Below, one piece after another: positions 7,134-13,567 of a DNA stretch of 14,990 nt. Position 1 is the first letter of the stretch. The number at the start of each line of letters is the position of its first letter. Source of the DNA: Pseudomonadota bacterium (GTDB lineage: Bacteria > Pseudomonadota > Alphaproteobacteria > Ferrovibrionales > Ferrovibrionaceae); the NCBI GenBank assembly GCA_023433835.1, contig JAEYTW010000170.1, positions 1 through 14,990 on the forward strand, in the 5' to 3' direction. The notes under the pieces are model-generated. The model searched no databases. It worked only from the letters and a program-made list of their open reading frames with translations, and was not told the DNA's origin. A program made the position numbers and the translations under genes.

Positions 7134-7556
7134 CTAGGGCAGGCGCGCCGCCATGGCCTCGGCGATCAGCGCGAGATCGTGATCGCTGATCGCGAACAGC
7201 CCGAAGCGCAGCTGATACCCCCAGTTGCGGCTGCCGGCGGTGAAGTCGAGCCGGTCCAGCAGCGGCTGGATCGGCGCCTCACGCCCCTCGAGCCAGTCGA
7301 CGTCGCGGCGGAACGGGCAGAAGCCGCCACCCATGTCGACCCGGTAGGGATCGCCGCCGCGGACGATGCCGAGGGCCGTGAACGCCTGCAGCCGCCCGGG
7401 TTGGCGGAACACGGTGCCGGGTGAGTAATAGGCCACCTGGTCGCCCGCCCTGATACGGCGCAACGGCGCGGCCTTGCCGTGGCAGACCTGCATGAAACCT
7501 TCCGCCCGCCCGCGCCGGACATGGTCGGCCGAGGCCACCGCGATCCAGGCCCCCAT
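7134..7556 (-). CDS. EVE-domain protein (PUA-like, UPF0310 type)
   Basis: The 140-residue protein is a single EVE domain. It begins WIAVASADHVRRGRAEGF and continues MQVCHGKAAPLRRIRAGD, VAYYSP, then PYRVDM and DVDWLEGREAPIQPLLDRLDF and ends with the conserved WGYQLRFGLFAISDHDLALIAEAM. EVE domains belong to the PUA superfamily and are thought to recognise modified bases in RNA or DNA; no substrate is established for this stand-alone group. The ATG at 7556 overlaps the TGA of the upstream VOC gene (TGATG), so translation is probably coupled; a GTG one codon earlier is an alternative. Its stop lies exactly at the right edge of the AT-rich island. Confidence 0.9.
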   Translation of the reverse strand: MGAWIAVASADHVRRGRAEGFMQVCHGKAAPLRRIRAGDQVAYYSPGTVFRQPGRLQAFTALGIVRGGDPYRVDMGGGFCPFRRDVDWLEGREAPIQPLLDRLDFTAGSRNWGYQLRFGLFAISDHDLALIAEAMAARLP

Positions 7557-7927
7557 CACGGCGCACTCGGGGCGAAGACCCGCAGGCGATGCCCGTCGGG
7601 ATCCGCGGCCACGAAGGTATGGCCGAAATCGAGATCGACCGGCGCCTGCAGGATCGGCAGGCCCCTGCCCTTCCAGTCGTCATGCATCGCGTCGACCGCC
7701 GCGGCGTCCGCGACCGTGAAGGCGATCTCGGCCCCGCCACCCGCCGCGGTGGCCGCCGGTTCGACGGTGTGCCGCGACCACAGCCCCAGCATCACGCCGG
7801 ATTTCAGCGCGAACATCGCGAAGGTCGGCGAGGCTTCGACCGGCTCGCGACCAAGCAGGCCGGCATAAAACGTCGCGCTGGCCGCGGGGCTGTCGACATA
7901 GAGAAGAACGAAGTTCGGGTCGGTCAT
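7556..7927 (-). CDS. VOC-family (glyoxalase/bleomycin-resistance fold) protein
   Basis: The 123-residue protein carries the paired beta-alpha-beta-beta-beta units of the vicinal oxygen chelate fold: NFVLLYVDSPAASATFYAGLLG at the start and FGHTFVAADPDGHRLRVFAP at the end. The start at ATG 7927 was chosen over an upstream ATG at 7969, because the fold begins right there and the extra residues come from a palindromic leader. VOC proteins are dimers that bind metals, catalyse isomerase or dioxygenase steps, or sequester drugs. The usual terminal metal-ligand Glu after DPDG is replaced (HRLRV), which leans toward a binding rather than catalytic role. That is only a hint. The gene is coupled to the EVE gene by a TGATG overlap. 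Confidence 0.87.
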   Translation of the reverse strand: MTDPNFVLLYVDSPAASATFYAGLLGREPVEASPTFAMFALKSGVMLGLWSRHTVEPAATAAGGGAEIAFTVADAAAVDAMHDDWKGRGLPILQAPVDLDFGHTFVAADPDGHRLRVFAPSAP

Positions 7928-7936
7928 TTTCTGGCC

Positions 7937-7964
7937 CCTGGCATCGCCGGTTGGTGATGCCAGG
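7937..7964 (-). promoter_or_regulatory. Stem-loop in the leader of the VOC-EVE genes
   Basis: CCTGGCATC (7937-7945) and GATGCCAGG (7956-7964) are perfect inverted arms. The stem continues inward with one G-T and two C-G pairs to a 4-base loop GGTT. The structure ends 9 bases before the ATG at 7927, so it abuts or overlaps the ribosome-binding AGGGG. It may be an RNA leader structure or a protein-binding palindrome. Confidence 0.4.
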
Positions 7965-8094
7965 AGCATGGCGCAGGCCTGCTGACAGTTTCTGGCAGTA
8001 GTGATCGACGTGCTTGAGCCCCGGCGCGATTCGGCCTAGGAAGCCGCTCGGCGAAGCGTAGATCGCCCAGTAATCGCAGTTGAGGATGACATCC

Positions 8095-9381
8095 GTGCAG
8101 ACGACCAGCTTACCCTTGCGGAGAAAGAACACCCCCTTCCAGGTGCTCACCGCAAGCCTTATCGGTACCACCATCGAATTCTTCGACTTCTATATCTACG
8201 CCACTGCCGCTGTACTTATCTTCCCTGCGCTGTTCTTCCCCGGCACCGATCCGACCAGCGCGCTGCTCGCCTCGTTCGCCACCTTTTCCATCGCCTTCTT
8301 CGCCCGCCCGCTCGGCGCGATCGTGTTCGGCCATTACGGCGATCGCATCGGGCGCAAGGCGACGCTCGTTGCCGCCCTGCTGACCATGGGCATTTCGACG
8401 ATCGTCATCGGCCTGCTGCCGACCTACCATCAGGTCGGCGTGTGGGCGCCGCTGCTGCTCGCCATCTGCCGCTTTGGCCAGGGCTTCGGCCTTGGCGGCG
8501 AATGGGGCGGCGCGGTGCTGCTCGCCACCGAGAACGCGCCGCCGGGCAAGCGCAGCTGGTGGGGCATGTTCCCGCAGCTCGGCGCGCCTGTCGGCCTGCT
8601 GCTTTCCTCCGGCTTCTTCTGGGTATTGCTGCATTTCATCAGCCAGGACGATCTGCTCGCCTGGGGCTGGCGCCTGCCGTTCCTCGCCTCGATCTTCCTG
8701 ATCGCCATCGGCCTTTGGGTGCGGCTGTCGATCACCGAAACCCCGGAATTCGCCGAGGCGCTCAAAAAGGAAGAACATGTCGCGGTGCCGCTGGCCGAAC
8801 TCTTCCGTAAACACAAGCGCAGCGTCTTCCTCGGCACCTTCGCCGCGCTGGCGACCTTCGTGCTGTTCTACATCTGCACCGCCTGGCTGCTCTCCTACAA
8901 CGTCCGCGAGCTCAAGATCCCGTTCAAGGATGCGCTGCTGATCCAGATCTTCGGCTCGCTGGTCTTCGCGGTGACCATCCCGATCGCCGGCAAGATCGCC
9001 GACCGCGTCGGCCGTTATGGCTTCCTGATCGTCGTCACCGCGCTGATCGCCGTCTTCGGCCTGGCCGCCGGCCCGCTGATGACCGGCGGTTCGGGGGCAG
9101 AGGCCGCGGTGTACCGCTTCGTCATCATCGGCCAGGCGCTGATGGGCCTGACCTACGGCGTGATCGGCGCGGCGCTGGCCCAGCCCTTCCCGACGCGGGT
9201 GCGCTACACCGGCTCGTCGGTGACCTTCAACTTCGCCGGCATCTTCGGCGCCTCGCTGGCGCCCTATGCGGCGACCTGGCTGCAGCAGACCTACGGCATC
9301 GCCTATGTCGGCTACTACATGGCCGCCGCGGCGGTGATCACGCTTGCCTGCGTCGTGGCGTCGGGGCGGGAGAAGATCTGA
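8095..9381 (+). CDS. MHS-family MFS transporter, YhjE-like metabolite:H+ symporter
   Basis: About 428 residues, twelve predicted membrane helices in the inner membrane. MHS-family marks are clear: LIGTTIEFFDFYIYATAA in helix 1, GHYGDRIGRK in the loop between helices 2 and 3, and RFGQGFGLGGEWGGAVLLATENAP in helix 4 and beyond. FPTRVRYTGSSVTFNFAGIFGASLAPY lies near helix 10. The protein resembles E. coli YhjE throughout, as I recall that sequence. Known relatives (ProP, KgtP, ShiA) carry osmolytes, 2-oxoglutarate or shikimate with protons; the substrate here is unknown. The GTG at 8095 has TGAGGA 8 bases before it; an ATG at 8086 is possible but overlaps that site. The 100 bases upstream show no clear promoter. 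Confidence 0.92.
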   Translation: MQTTSLPLRRKNTPFQVLTASLIGTTIEFFDFYIYATAAVLIFPALFFPGTDPTSALLASFATFSIAFFARPLGAIVFGHYGDRIGRKATLVAALLTMGISTIVIGLLPTYHQVGVWAPLLLAICRFGQGFGLGGEWGGAVLLATENAPPGKRSWWGMFPQLGAPVGLLLSSGFFWVLLHFISQDDLLAWGWRLPFLASIFLIAIGLWVRLSITETPEFAEALKKEEHVAVPLAELFRKHKRSVFLGTFAALATFVLFYICTAWLLSYNVRELKIPFKDALLIQIFGSLVFAVTIPIAGKIADRVGRYGFLIVVTALIAVFGLAAGPLMTGGSGAEAAVYRFVIIGQALMGLTYGVIGAALAQPFPTRVRYTGSSVTFNFAGIFGASLAPYAATWLQQTYGIAYVGYYMAAAAVITLACVVASGREKI

Positions 9382-9383
9382 GA

Positions 9384-9401
9384 CGGTTCGGAAAGGAACC
9401 G
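9384..9401 (+). terminator. Weak stem-loop after the MHS transporter gene
   Basis: CGGTTC and GAACCG form a perfect 6-bp stem around a 6-base loop, 2 bases after the transporter stop. GC-rich sequence, not a T-run, follows, so intrinsic termination would be inefficient. Confidence 0.3.
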
Positions 9402-9431
9402 GCGGCGACTGCCGGCGGCATCCGCCAGATT

Positions 9432-9449
9432 TGACCGAACGACCGGTCA
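9432..9449. promoter_or_regulatory. Inverted repeat before the unknown small gene
   Basis: TGACCG and CGGTCA are perfect arms separated by AACGAC, in the gap between the transporter and the 9475 gene. Size and sequence style resemble operators of TetR-type repressors. The TTGACC at 9431-9436 could also serve as a -35 hexamer, but no good -10 box follows at the right distance. Confidence 0.3.
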
Positions 9450-9474
9450 GACTTGGCGCCCTGTTGCCGTTAGA

Positions 9475-9924
9475 GTGCCGATCACGCTTCGCAATAATCG
9501 GCTACGGATGCTCCTTTCCCAACTCTACGCCCAGCTTGCCTTCACTACGCGCCGCGCGTACCATGCGGGAAGCGAGACGTGGGAATATGCATTTGCTTTC
9601 AGTCCGGATCATTTCGAGGATGAAGAGCCGCCGAGCTACATTCTTTACGTCGAGATCTGGAAAAATGGCCGGCCGCTCGGCATTCTGGATCTGATCGGGC
9701 GTTGGAATTTCGTCGCGGTGGACAGCGGGCGCACCGAGTTGCGGCTGACAGAAACCCATGTTGGCGGCTTGGCGCCTGGCAATCTTTCCCGTGCGGGCTT
9801 GAACGGCCTCGCCTGGGCAATGATGAGAGAAGCGGATGTCGACAGCCTCCACATTCAAGGCGGTACGCGAACGACAGGGCGCGGTAAAGGCAAGACGCCC
9901 CGTGCGATCCGATTCCCGCGTTAA
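9475..9924 (+). CDS. Small protein of unknown function
   Basis: The 149-residue open frame from GTG 9475 is not recognised; ATG 9508 would give 138 residues. Neither start has a good Shine-Dalgarno. The middle looks like alternating strands (WEYAFAFSPD, SYILYVEIWKNGRPLGILDLIGRW, ELRLTETHV). A short helix (LSRAGLNGLAWAMMREA) and a basic tail rich in Gly, Arg and Lys (GTRTTGRGKGKTPRAIRFPR) follow. A basic tail suggests nucleic-acid contact, but this is weak. It is followed closely by a helix-turn-helix gene whose open frame starts inside it, so the pair may be co-transcribed, as in toxin-antitoxin modules. The sequence does not look like RelE, HigB or other common toxins. No antisense frame explains it better. 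Confidence 0.55.
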   Translation: MPITLRNNRLRMLLSQLYAQLAFTTRRAYHAGSETWEYAFAFSPDHFEDEEPPSYILYVEIWKNGRPLGILDLIGRWNFVAVDSGRTELRLTETHVGGLAPGNLSRAGLNGLAWAMMREADVDSLHIQGGTRTTGRGKGKTPRAIRFPR

Positions 9925-9937
9925 GACGGTTCGCCTG

Positions 9938-10351
9938 ATGATGAATGCCGAAACCGGCCTGCCCAATCCCGTCGAGGTGGCGCGTGTGCTGGCGCAGTTC
10001 ACACCGACGCTCAGCCGCGCCCACGATGCCCTGAACCGTCTGGCGGGTTCGGAAATCGTCTATATCGACCTGGCATTGACGGTGCAGGGAGAAGCCGGGC
10101 TGGCCGACCTGCTGGCACCGCTGGGCGTGATCGCCGCGGTGCGCCCGGTCGAGAAAGTCGTCGATGTCGCCCGAATCAGGAAGAAGACCCGGTTGACCCA
10201 GGCCGAATTCGCCAGCCGGTTTGGCTTCGAGCTTGGCACGGTGCGCAATTGGGAACAGGGACGCTACGCCCCGAACGGCCATGCCCGGGTGCTGCTTCAG
10301 GTCATCGACCGGGAGCCAGAGTTGGTCCAGACGATCCTCGACGAAGCCTGA
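9938..10351 (+). CDS. XRE/HigA-type helix-turn-helix protein
   Basis: The C-terminal 60 residues are a classic XRE/HigA-like helix-turn-helix: ARIRKKTRLTQAEFASRFGF, then LGTVRNWEQGRYAPNGHARVLLQVIDREPELVQ. The N-terminal part (about 1-70) contains LSRAHDALNRLAGSEIVYIDL and a repeat-like alpha-beta segment ending LAPLGVIAAVRP, a separate small domain that I cannot name. The start is uncertain. The frame opens at ATG 9836, but that overlaps the upstream gene by 89 bases. GTG 9902 is intermediate. ATG 9938 (137 residues) avoids overlap but lacks a good ribosome site. Likely roles are a DNA-binding repressor or the antitoxin of a type II module. It converges with the WYL regulator gene, 6 bases apart, with no terminator between. 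Confidence 0.82.
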   Translation: MMNAETGLPNPVEVARVLAQFTPTLSRAHDALNRLAGSEIVYIDLALTVQGEAGLADLLAPLGVIAAVRPVEKVVDVARIRKKTRLTQAEFASRFGFELGTVRNWEQGRYAPNGHARVLLQVIDREPELVQTILDEA

Positions 10352-10357
10352 GCCTCC

Positions 10358-11044
10358 CTACTCCGCCGGTATCCCCTCGGCCGCCCGCCATTCCCGGAGC
10401 AGCACCTGCCGCCGCCGGGGATAGCGGGCGTCGGTCAGGGTCAGGCCGGCGATCCGGTCGGTGCGGAAATGGCGGAAGGACTGGCGCAGCTCGCACCAGG
10501 CCACCACCACCCGCACGCGATCGAAGAAGGCCAGCGCGAACGGCCAGATCACCCGCTCGCTGTCGGCCGCTCGGCCGTCGCGATAGGCGATGGCGAGCTT
10601 GCGCTCGGCGCGGATCGCCTGGCGGATGGTGGCAAGCTCCATGTCGCCGGCCGCGATCACCGGGCCGGGGCCGATGATCAGGGTGGAGGCATCGACGTCG
10701 TCGCGCAGGTCCGGCGGCAAAACCGCCGCGATCTTGGCGAGCGCGTTGCGCGCCGCGATGCCCAGCGGCGTGTCGGCCCGATCGGCCACCCAGCGCGAGC
10801 CCAGCACCAGCGCGGCGATCTCGTCTTCCGAGAACATCAGCGGCGGCAGCATGAAGCCCGGGCGCAGCACATAGCCGACGCCGGGTTCGCCGTCGATGCG
10901 GGCACCCTGGGCCTGCAGGGTGGCGATGTCGCGATAGAGCGTGCGCAGCGAGACGCCCAGTTCCTCGGCCAGCGCCGCGCCGGTCACGGGCCGGCGGTGG
11001 CGGCGCAATACCTGGATCAGGTCGAGCAGTCGCTGGGCACGCAT
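10358..11044 (-). CDS. YafY-type transcriptional regulator (HTH + WYL domain)
   Basis: The 228-residue protein has an N-terminal HTH_11/DeoR-like helix-turn-helix (RAQRLLDLIQVLRRHRRPVT, LAEELGVSLRTLYRDIATL, about 2-45). PGVGYVLRPGFMLPPLMFSEDEIAAL follows, as is standard in this family. The WYL domain lies at about 138-205 (IRAERKLAIAYRDG...VIWPFALAFFDRVRVVVAWCELR). WYL domains sense nucleic acids or nucleotides. Many YafY-type regulators control a divergent neighbour, here a glutamine amidotransferase gene 102 bases away. No Shine-Dalgarno precedes ATG 11044; a TGCTAAAAC sequence 7-15 bases upstream resembles an extended -10, so the mRNA may be leaderless. The ninemer CAGCAGGGC lies 16 bases before the start. 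Confidence 0.93.
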   Translation of the reverse strand: MRAQRLLDLIQVLRRHRRPVTGAALAEELGVSLRTLYRDIATLQAQGARIDGEPGVGYVLRPGFMLPPLMFSEDEIAALVLGSRWVADRADTPLGIAARNALAKIAAVLPPDLRDDVDASTLIIGPGPVIAAGDMELATIRQAIRAERKLAIAYRDGRAADSERVIWPFALAFFDRVRVVVAWCELRQSFRHFRTDRIAGLTLTDARYPRRRQVLLREWRAAEGIPAE

Positions 11045-11060
11045 GAGAAGGTTTTAGCAC

Positions 11061-11121
11061 GCCCTGCTGCCACCGGGCGTCAGCATGGCTGCCCCTCGCG
11101 GCCGGCACTGGACAGCAGGGC
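11061..11121. promoter_or_regulatory. Paired CAGCAGGGC sites in the divergent WYL-regulator/amidotransferase promoter
   Basis: GCCCTGCTG at 11061-11069 and CAGCAGGGC at 11113-11121 are perfect inverted copies 43 bases apart. Each gene therefore has CAGCAGGGC upstream in its own direction: 16 bases before the WYL regulator start and 25 before the amidotransferase start. Centre-to-centre distance is 52 bp, about five helical turns, so one protein could bind both on one face of the DNA. The divergent regulator is the obvious candidate binder, by inference only. Confidence 0.45.
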
Positions 11122-11146
11122 CGCTTCCCGCTACCGATTTTGCCCC

Positions 11147-11866
11147 ATGAGCGCGCCCCATATCCTCGTCCTGCAGAACAGCCCCGCCGCCCCGGCCGGT
11201 ATCGTCGGCGAAGCCCTGGTCGATGCCGGCGCCCGGCTCGACACCCGCCTCGTGCTCGACGGCGCGGCGATGCCGGCAAGCCTCGACGGCTATGACGGCA
11301 TCCTGGTCCTGGGCGGGCCGATGGGCGCGCATGACGACGACAAGCACCCCGCCCTGGCCGATCAGGCCACGCTGATCGCGCAGGCGGCCGCCGACGGCCT
11401 GCCGCTCCTGGGCATCTGCCTCGGTGGCCAGCTGATAGCGCGGGCGGCCGGCGCCCGGGTCGGCCGGGCCGACATGCCCGAGATCGGCTTCGTCCAGCTC
11501 GATACCCTGCCGGCCGCGGCCGACGATCCGCTGTTCGGGCCCCTGGGCGCGCCGCCGGCGATCATGGAACTGCATTTCGATACCTTCGCCACGCCCGAGG
11601 GCGCCACGCGGCTGATGGCCAGCGCCGATTGCGCCAACCAGGCATTCCGCTGGGGCCCTGGCCAGTACGCGCTGCAGTTCCACCCGGAAGTCGACGCCGC
11701 GATCATCCGCGGCTGGCTGGAAAAGTTCATCGGCACGCCGTCGCCGGTCATCGCCGACGCGGTCGCCGCCATTCCCGCCCAGATCGAACGGCACATGGCC
11801 GAGGCCGACGCCTACGGCCGGGCCCTGGCCCGCGGCTGGCTCGGCCTCGCCCGTCAGTCGGCGTAA
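11147..11866 (+). CDS. Class I glutamine amidotransferase domain protein
   Basis: The 239-residue protein is a stand-alone GATase1 (GMP-synthase-like) domain. The nucleophile Cys91 lies in PLLGICLGGQLIARA, and His179 and Glu181 in QFHPEVD complete the triad; YDGILVLGGPMGAHDDD (about 49-65) is the usual oxyanion-side loop. Such enzymes release ammonia from glutamine or cleave gamma-glutamyl amides. With no synthetase partner nearby, the acceptor is unknown. The open frame extends far upstream, but only ATG 11147 fits the fold, since earlier sequence is the antisense of the regulator gene. No Shine-Dalgarno is seen. It is divergent from the WYL regulator, which may control it. The last 13 bases overlap the end of the convergent matB gene. 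Confidence 0.91.
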   Translation: MSAPHILVLQNSPAAPAGIVGEALVDAGARLDTRLVLDGAAMPASLDGYDGILVLGGPMGAHDDDKHPALADQATLIAQAAADGLPLLGICLGGQLIARAAGARVGRADMPEIGFVQLDTLPAAADDPLFGPLGAPPAIMELHFDTFATPEGATRLMASADCANQAFRWGPGQYALQFHPEVDAAIIRGWLEKFIGTPSPVIADAVAAIPAQIERHMAEADAYGRALARGWLGLARQSA

Positions 11867-13371
11867 AGGTCCTTGTAGGTTTCGCGCAACACGTTCTTCT
11901 GCACCTTGCCCATCGCATTGCGCGGCAGGTCGTCGACGAACAGCACGCGCTTGGGCTGCTTGAATTTGGCAAGCCGCCCCTCCAGCGCCTCGAGCACCGC
12001 GGCCTCGTCGAGATCAGCCCCCTTCTGGCGCACGACGACGGCGGTGACGCCCTCGCCGAAGTCGTGGTGGGCCAGGCCGATCACGGCTGTTTCAATCACG
12101 CCGGGCAGCGCATCGATCTCGCCCTCGACCTCCTTCGGGTAGACGTTGAAGCCACCCGAGATGATCAGGTCCTTGCCGCGCCCGACAATATGGACATAGC
12201 CGCGCGGATCGATCAGCCCGAGATCGCCGGTGATGAAGAAGCCATCGGCCCGGAATTCGGCCGCGGTCTTCTCCGGCATCCGCCAGTAGCCCTGGAACAC
12301 GTTGGGGCCGCGCACCTCGATCATGCCGATTTCGCCCTGCGCCAGTTCCGTACCGGTCTCGGGATCGACGATGCGGAGATCGACGCCGGGCAGCGGGAAA
12401 CCGACCGTGCCGGCGATGCGGTCGCCGTCATAGGGGTTCGAGGTGTTCATGTTGGTCTCGGTCATGCCGTAGCGTTCGAGGATGGCATGGCCGGTACGGG
12501 CCTGGAATTCGCGGTGGGTCTCGGCCAGCAGCGGGGCCGAGCCCGAGACGAACAGGCGCATATGCGCCGCGACCTCGCGGGTCAGGCCGGGATGGTCGAC
12601 CAGCCGCACATAGAAGGTCGGCACGCCCATCATCGCGGTGGCCTTGGGCAGCAGTGCCAGCACCTGGTCGGCATCGAACCGGGGCAGGAAGATCATCGAG
12701 CCGCCGGCCAGCAGCATGATGTTGGTCGCCACGAACAGGCCGTGGGTATGAAAGATGGGCAAGGCGTGCAGCAGCACGTCGTCGGCCGTGAAGCGCCAGT
12801 AATCGCCCAGCACCTGGGCGTTGGAGGCGAGGTTGCGATGGCTCAGCATCGCGCCCTTCGACCGGCCGGTGGTGCCCGAGGTGTAGAGGATCGCCGCGAG
12901 ATCTTCCGCCCCGCGAGCCACGTTGGCGAACTCGGACGGCATCGTCGCCGCCTCGGCCGTCAGGCTGCCCTCGCCCTTGGCGCCCAGCGTGCGGCAGATG
13001 CCGGTACCCAGCCTGGCGGCCACCGCCGCCATCGCCTCGCCGTCCTGCGGGCGGCAGACCACCAGCCGCGGTTCGGCATCGCCCAGGAAATACTCGACCT
13101 CGGCCAGCGTATAGGCGGTGTTGAGCGGCAGGAACACGGCGCCGGCCCGCAAGGCACCGAGATAGAGGATCAGCGCTTCCGGCGACTTGTCGACCTGCAC
13201 GGCCACCCGGTCGCCGGGCGCGACGCCGAGCCGGACCAGCAGACCCGCGAACCGCGCCGACAGGGCCAGCATCTCGCCATAGCTGATCGTCGAACCATCG
13301 GCCAAAATCAGGAAAGGCTTGGCGCGATCGGGGATGCGGCTGGCGATCAGCGTGAACAGGTCGTCGGACAT
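11854..13371 (-). CDS. matB: Malonyl-CoA synthetase (malonate--CoA ligase)
   Basis: The 505-residue protein belongs to the ANL acyl-CoA synthetase superfamily and uses ATP to join malonate to CoA in the cytoplasm. The P-loop TSGTTGRSKG is at 164-173, YGMTETNMNTSNPYDGDR at 301-318, and TGDLG at 381-385. GRGKDLIISGGFNVYPKEVE (about 397-416) is the domain hinge region, and Lys489 in MGKVQKNVLRETYKDLY is the adenylation lysine. The match to Rhodopseudomonas MatB, as I recall it, is near-continuous, notably the blocks around PLNTAYTL, HALPIFHTHGLFVATN and TETNMNTSNPYDGD. GAGG 6 bases before ATG 13371 is the ribosome site. Malonyl-CoA decarboxylase (matA) and a malonate carrier (matC) are not in the window, so the product may feed fatty-acid or polyketide synthesis. 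Confidence 0.95.
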   Translation of the reverse strand: MSDDLFTLIASRIPDRAKPFLILADGSTISYGEMLALSARFAGLLVRLGVAPGDRVAVQVDKSPEALILYLGALRAGAVFLPLNTAYTLAEVEYFLGDAEPRLVVCRPQDGEAMAAVAARLGTGICRTLGAKGEGSLTAEAATMPSEFANVARGAEDLAAILYTSGTTGRSKGAMLSHRNLASNAQVLGDYWRFTADDVLLHALPIFHTHGLFVATNIMLLAGGSMIFLPRFDADQVLALLPKATAMMGVPTFYVRLVDHPGLTREVAAHMRLFVSGSAPLLAETHREFQARTGHAILERYGMTETNMNTSNPYDGDRIAGTVGFPLPGVDLRIVDPETGTELAQGEIGMIEVRGPNVFQGYWRMPEKTAAEFRADGFFITGDLGLIDPRGYVHIVGRGKDLIISGGFNVYPKEVEGEIDALPGVIETAVIGLAHHDFGEGVTAVVVRQKGADLDEAAVLEALEGRLAKFKQPKRVLFVDDLPRNAMGKVQKNVLRETYKDLYAD

Positions 13372-13567
13372 GGCGGCCTCGGATGTCGGGACTGGGATTG
13401 CGGCGGAAGAAAATGCAGCGATTCGGCCATTACTTCATGACAAAATCGCATGACCCTCTGAGTATATGTCACTTGCGTGAGCAAGCCTGCGCGCCGCATA
13501 GCAGCGTCCGCCGGTCTATACTACGCTTTCGACTCGGGTTTAAACGTCCTCAGGGGGAAACAAAAAC
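13372..13567. promoter_or_regulatory. Divergent promoter region between matB and aapJ
   Basis: These 196 bases must hold both promoters. Visible items are a TATACT hexamer at 13517-13522 on the aapJ side (no clear -35), a small inverted repeat CTTGC-GTGA-GCAAG at 13472-13485, and a direct repeat CATGAC at 13436-13441 and 13449-13454. None matches a regulator site I can name. No small gene was found here. Confidence 0.35.

Noticed and set aside
7680..8174. 164-codon minus-strand frame across the VOC gene start and the gap before the transporter
   Set aside because: A short stretch in the gap looks protein-like, but most of the frame is an out-of-frame reading of the VOC gene and it has no ribosome site.
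8110..8837. Minus-strand frames opposite the MHS transporter
   Set aside because: Low-complexity charged composition (Gly, Glu, Arg, Gln) and the plus-strand transporter is unambiguous.
10469..11146. Long upstream extension of the amidotransferase frame
   Set aside because: It is the antisense of the WYL regulator gene; the amidotransferase fold begins only at ATG 11147.
11629..13440. 603-codon open frame on the plus strand
   Set aside because: Antisense shadow of matB and the end of the amidotransferase gene; no domain signature.
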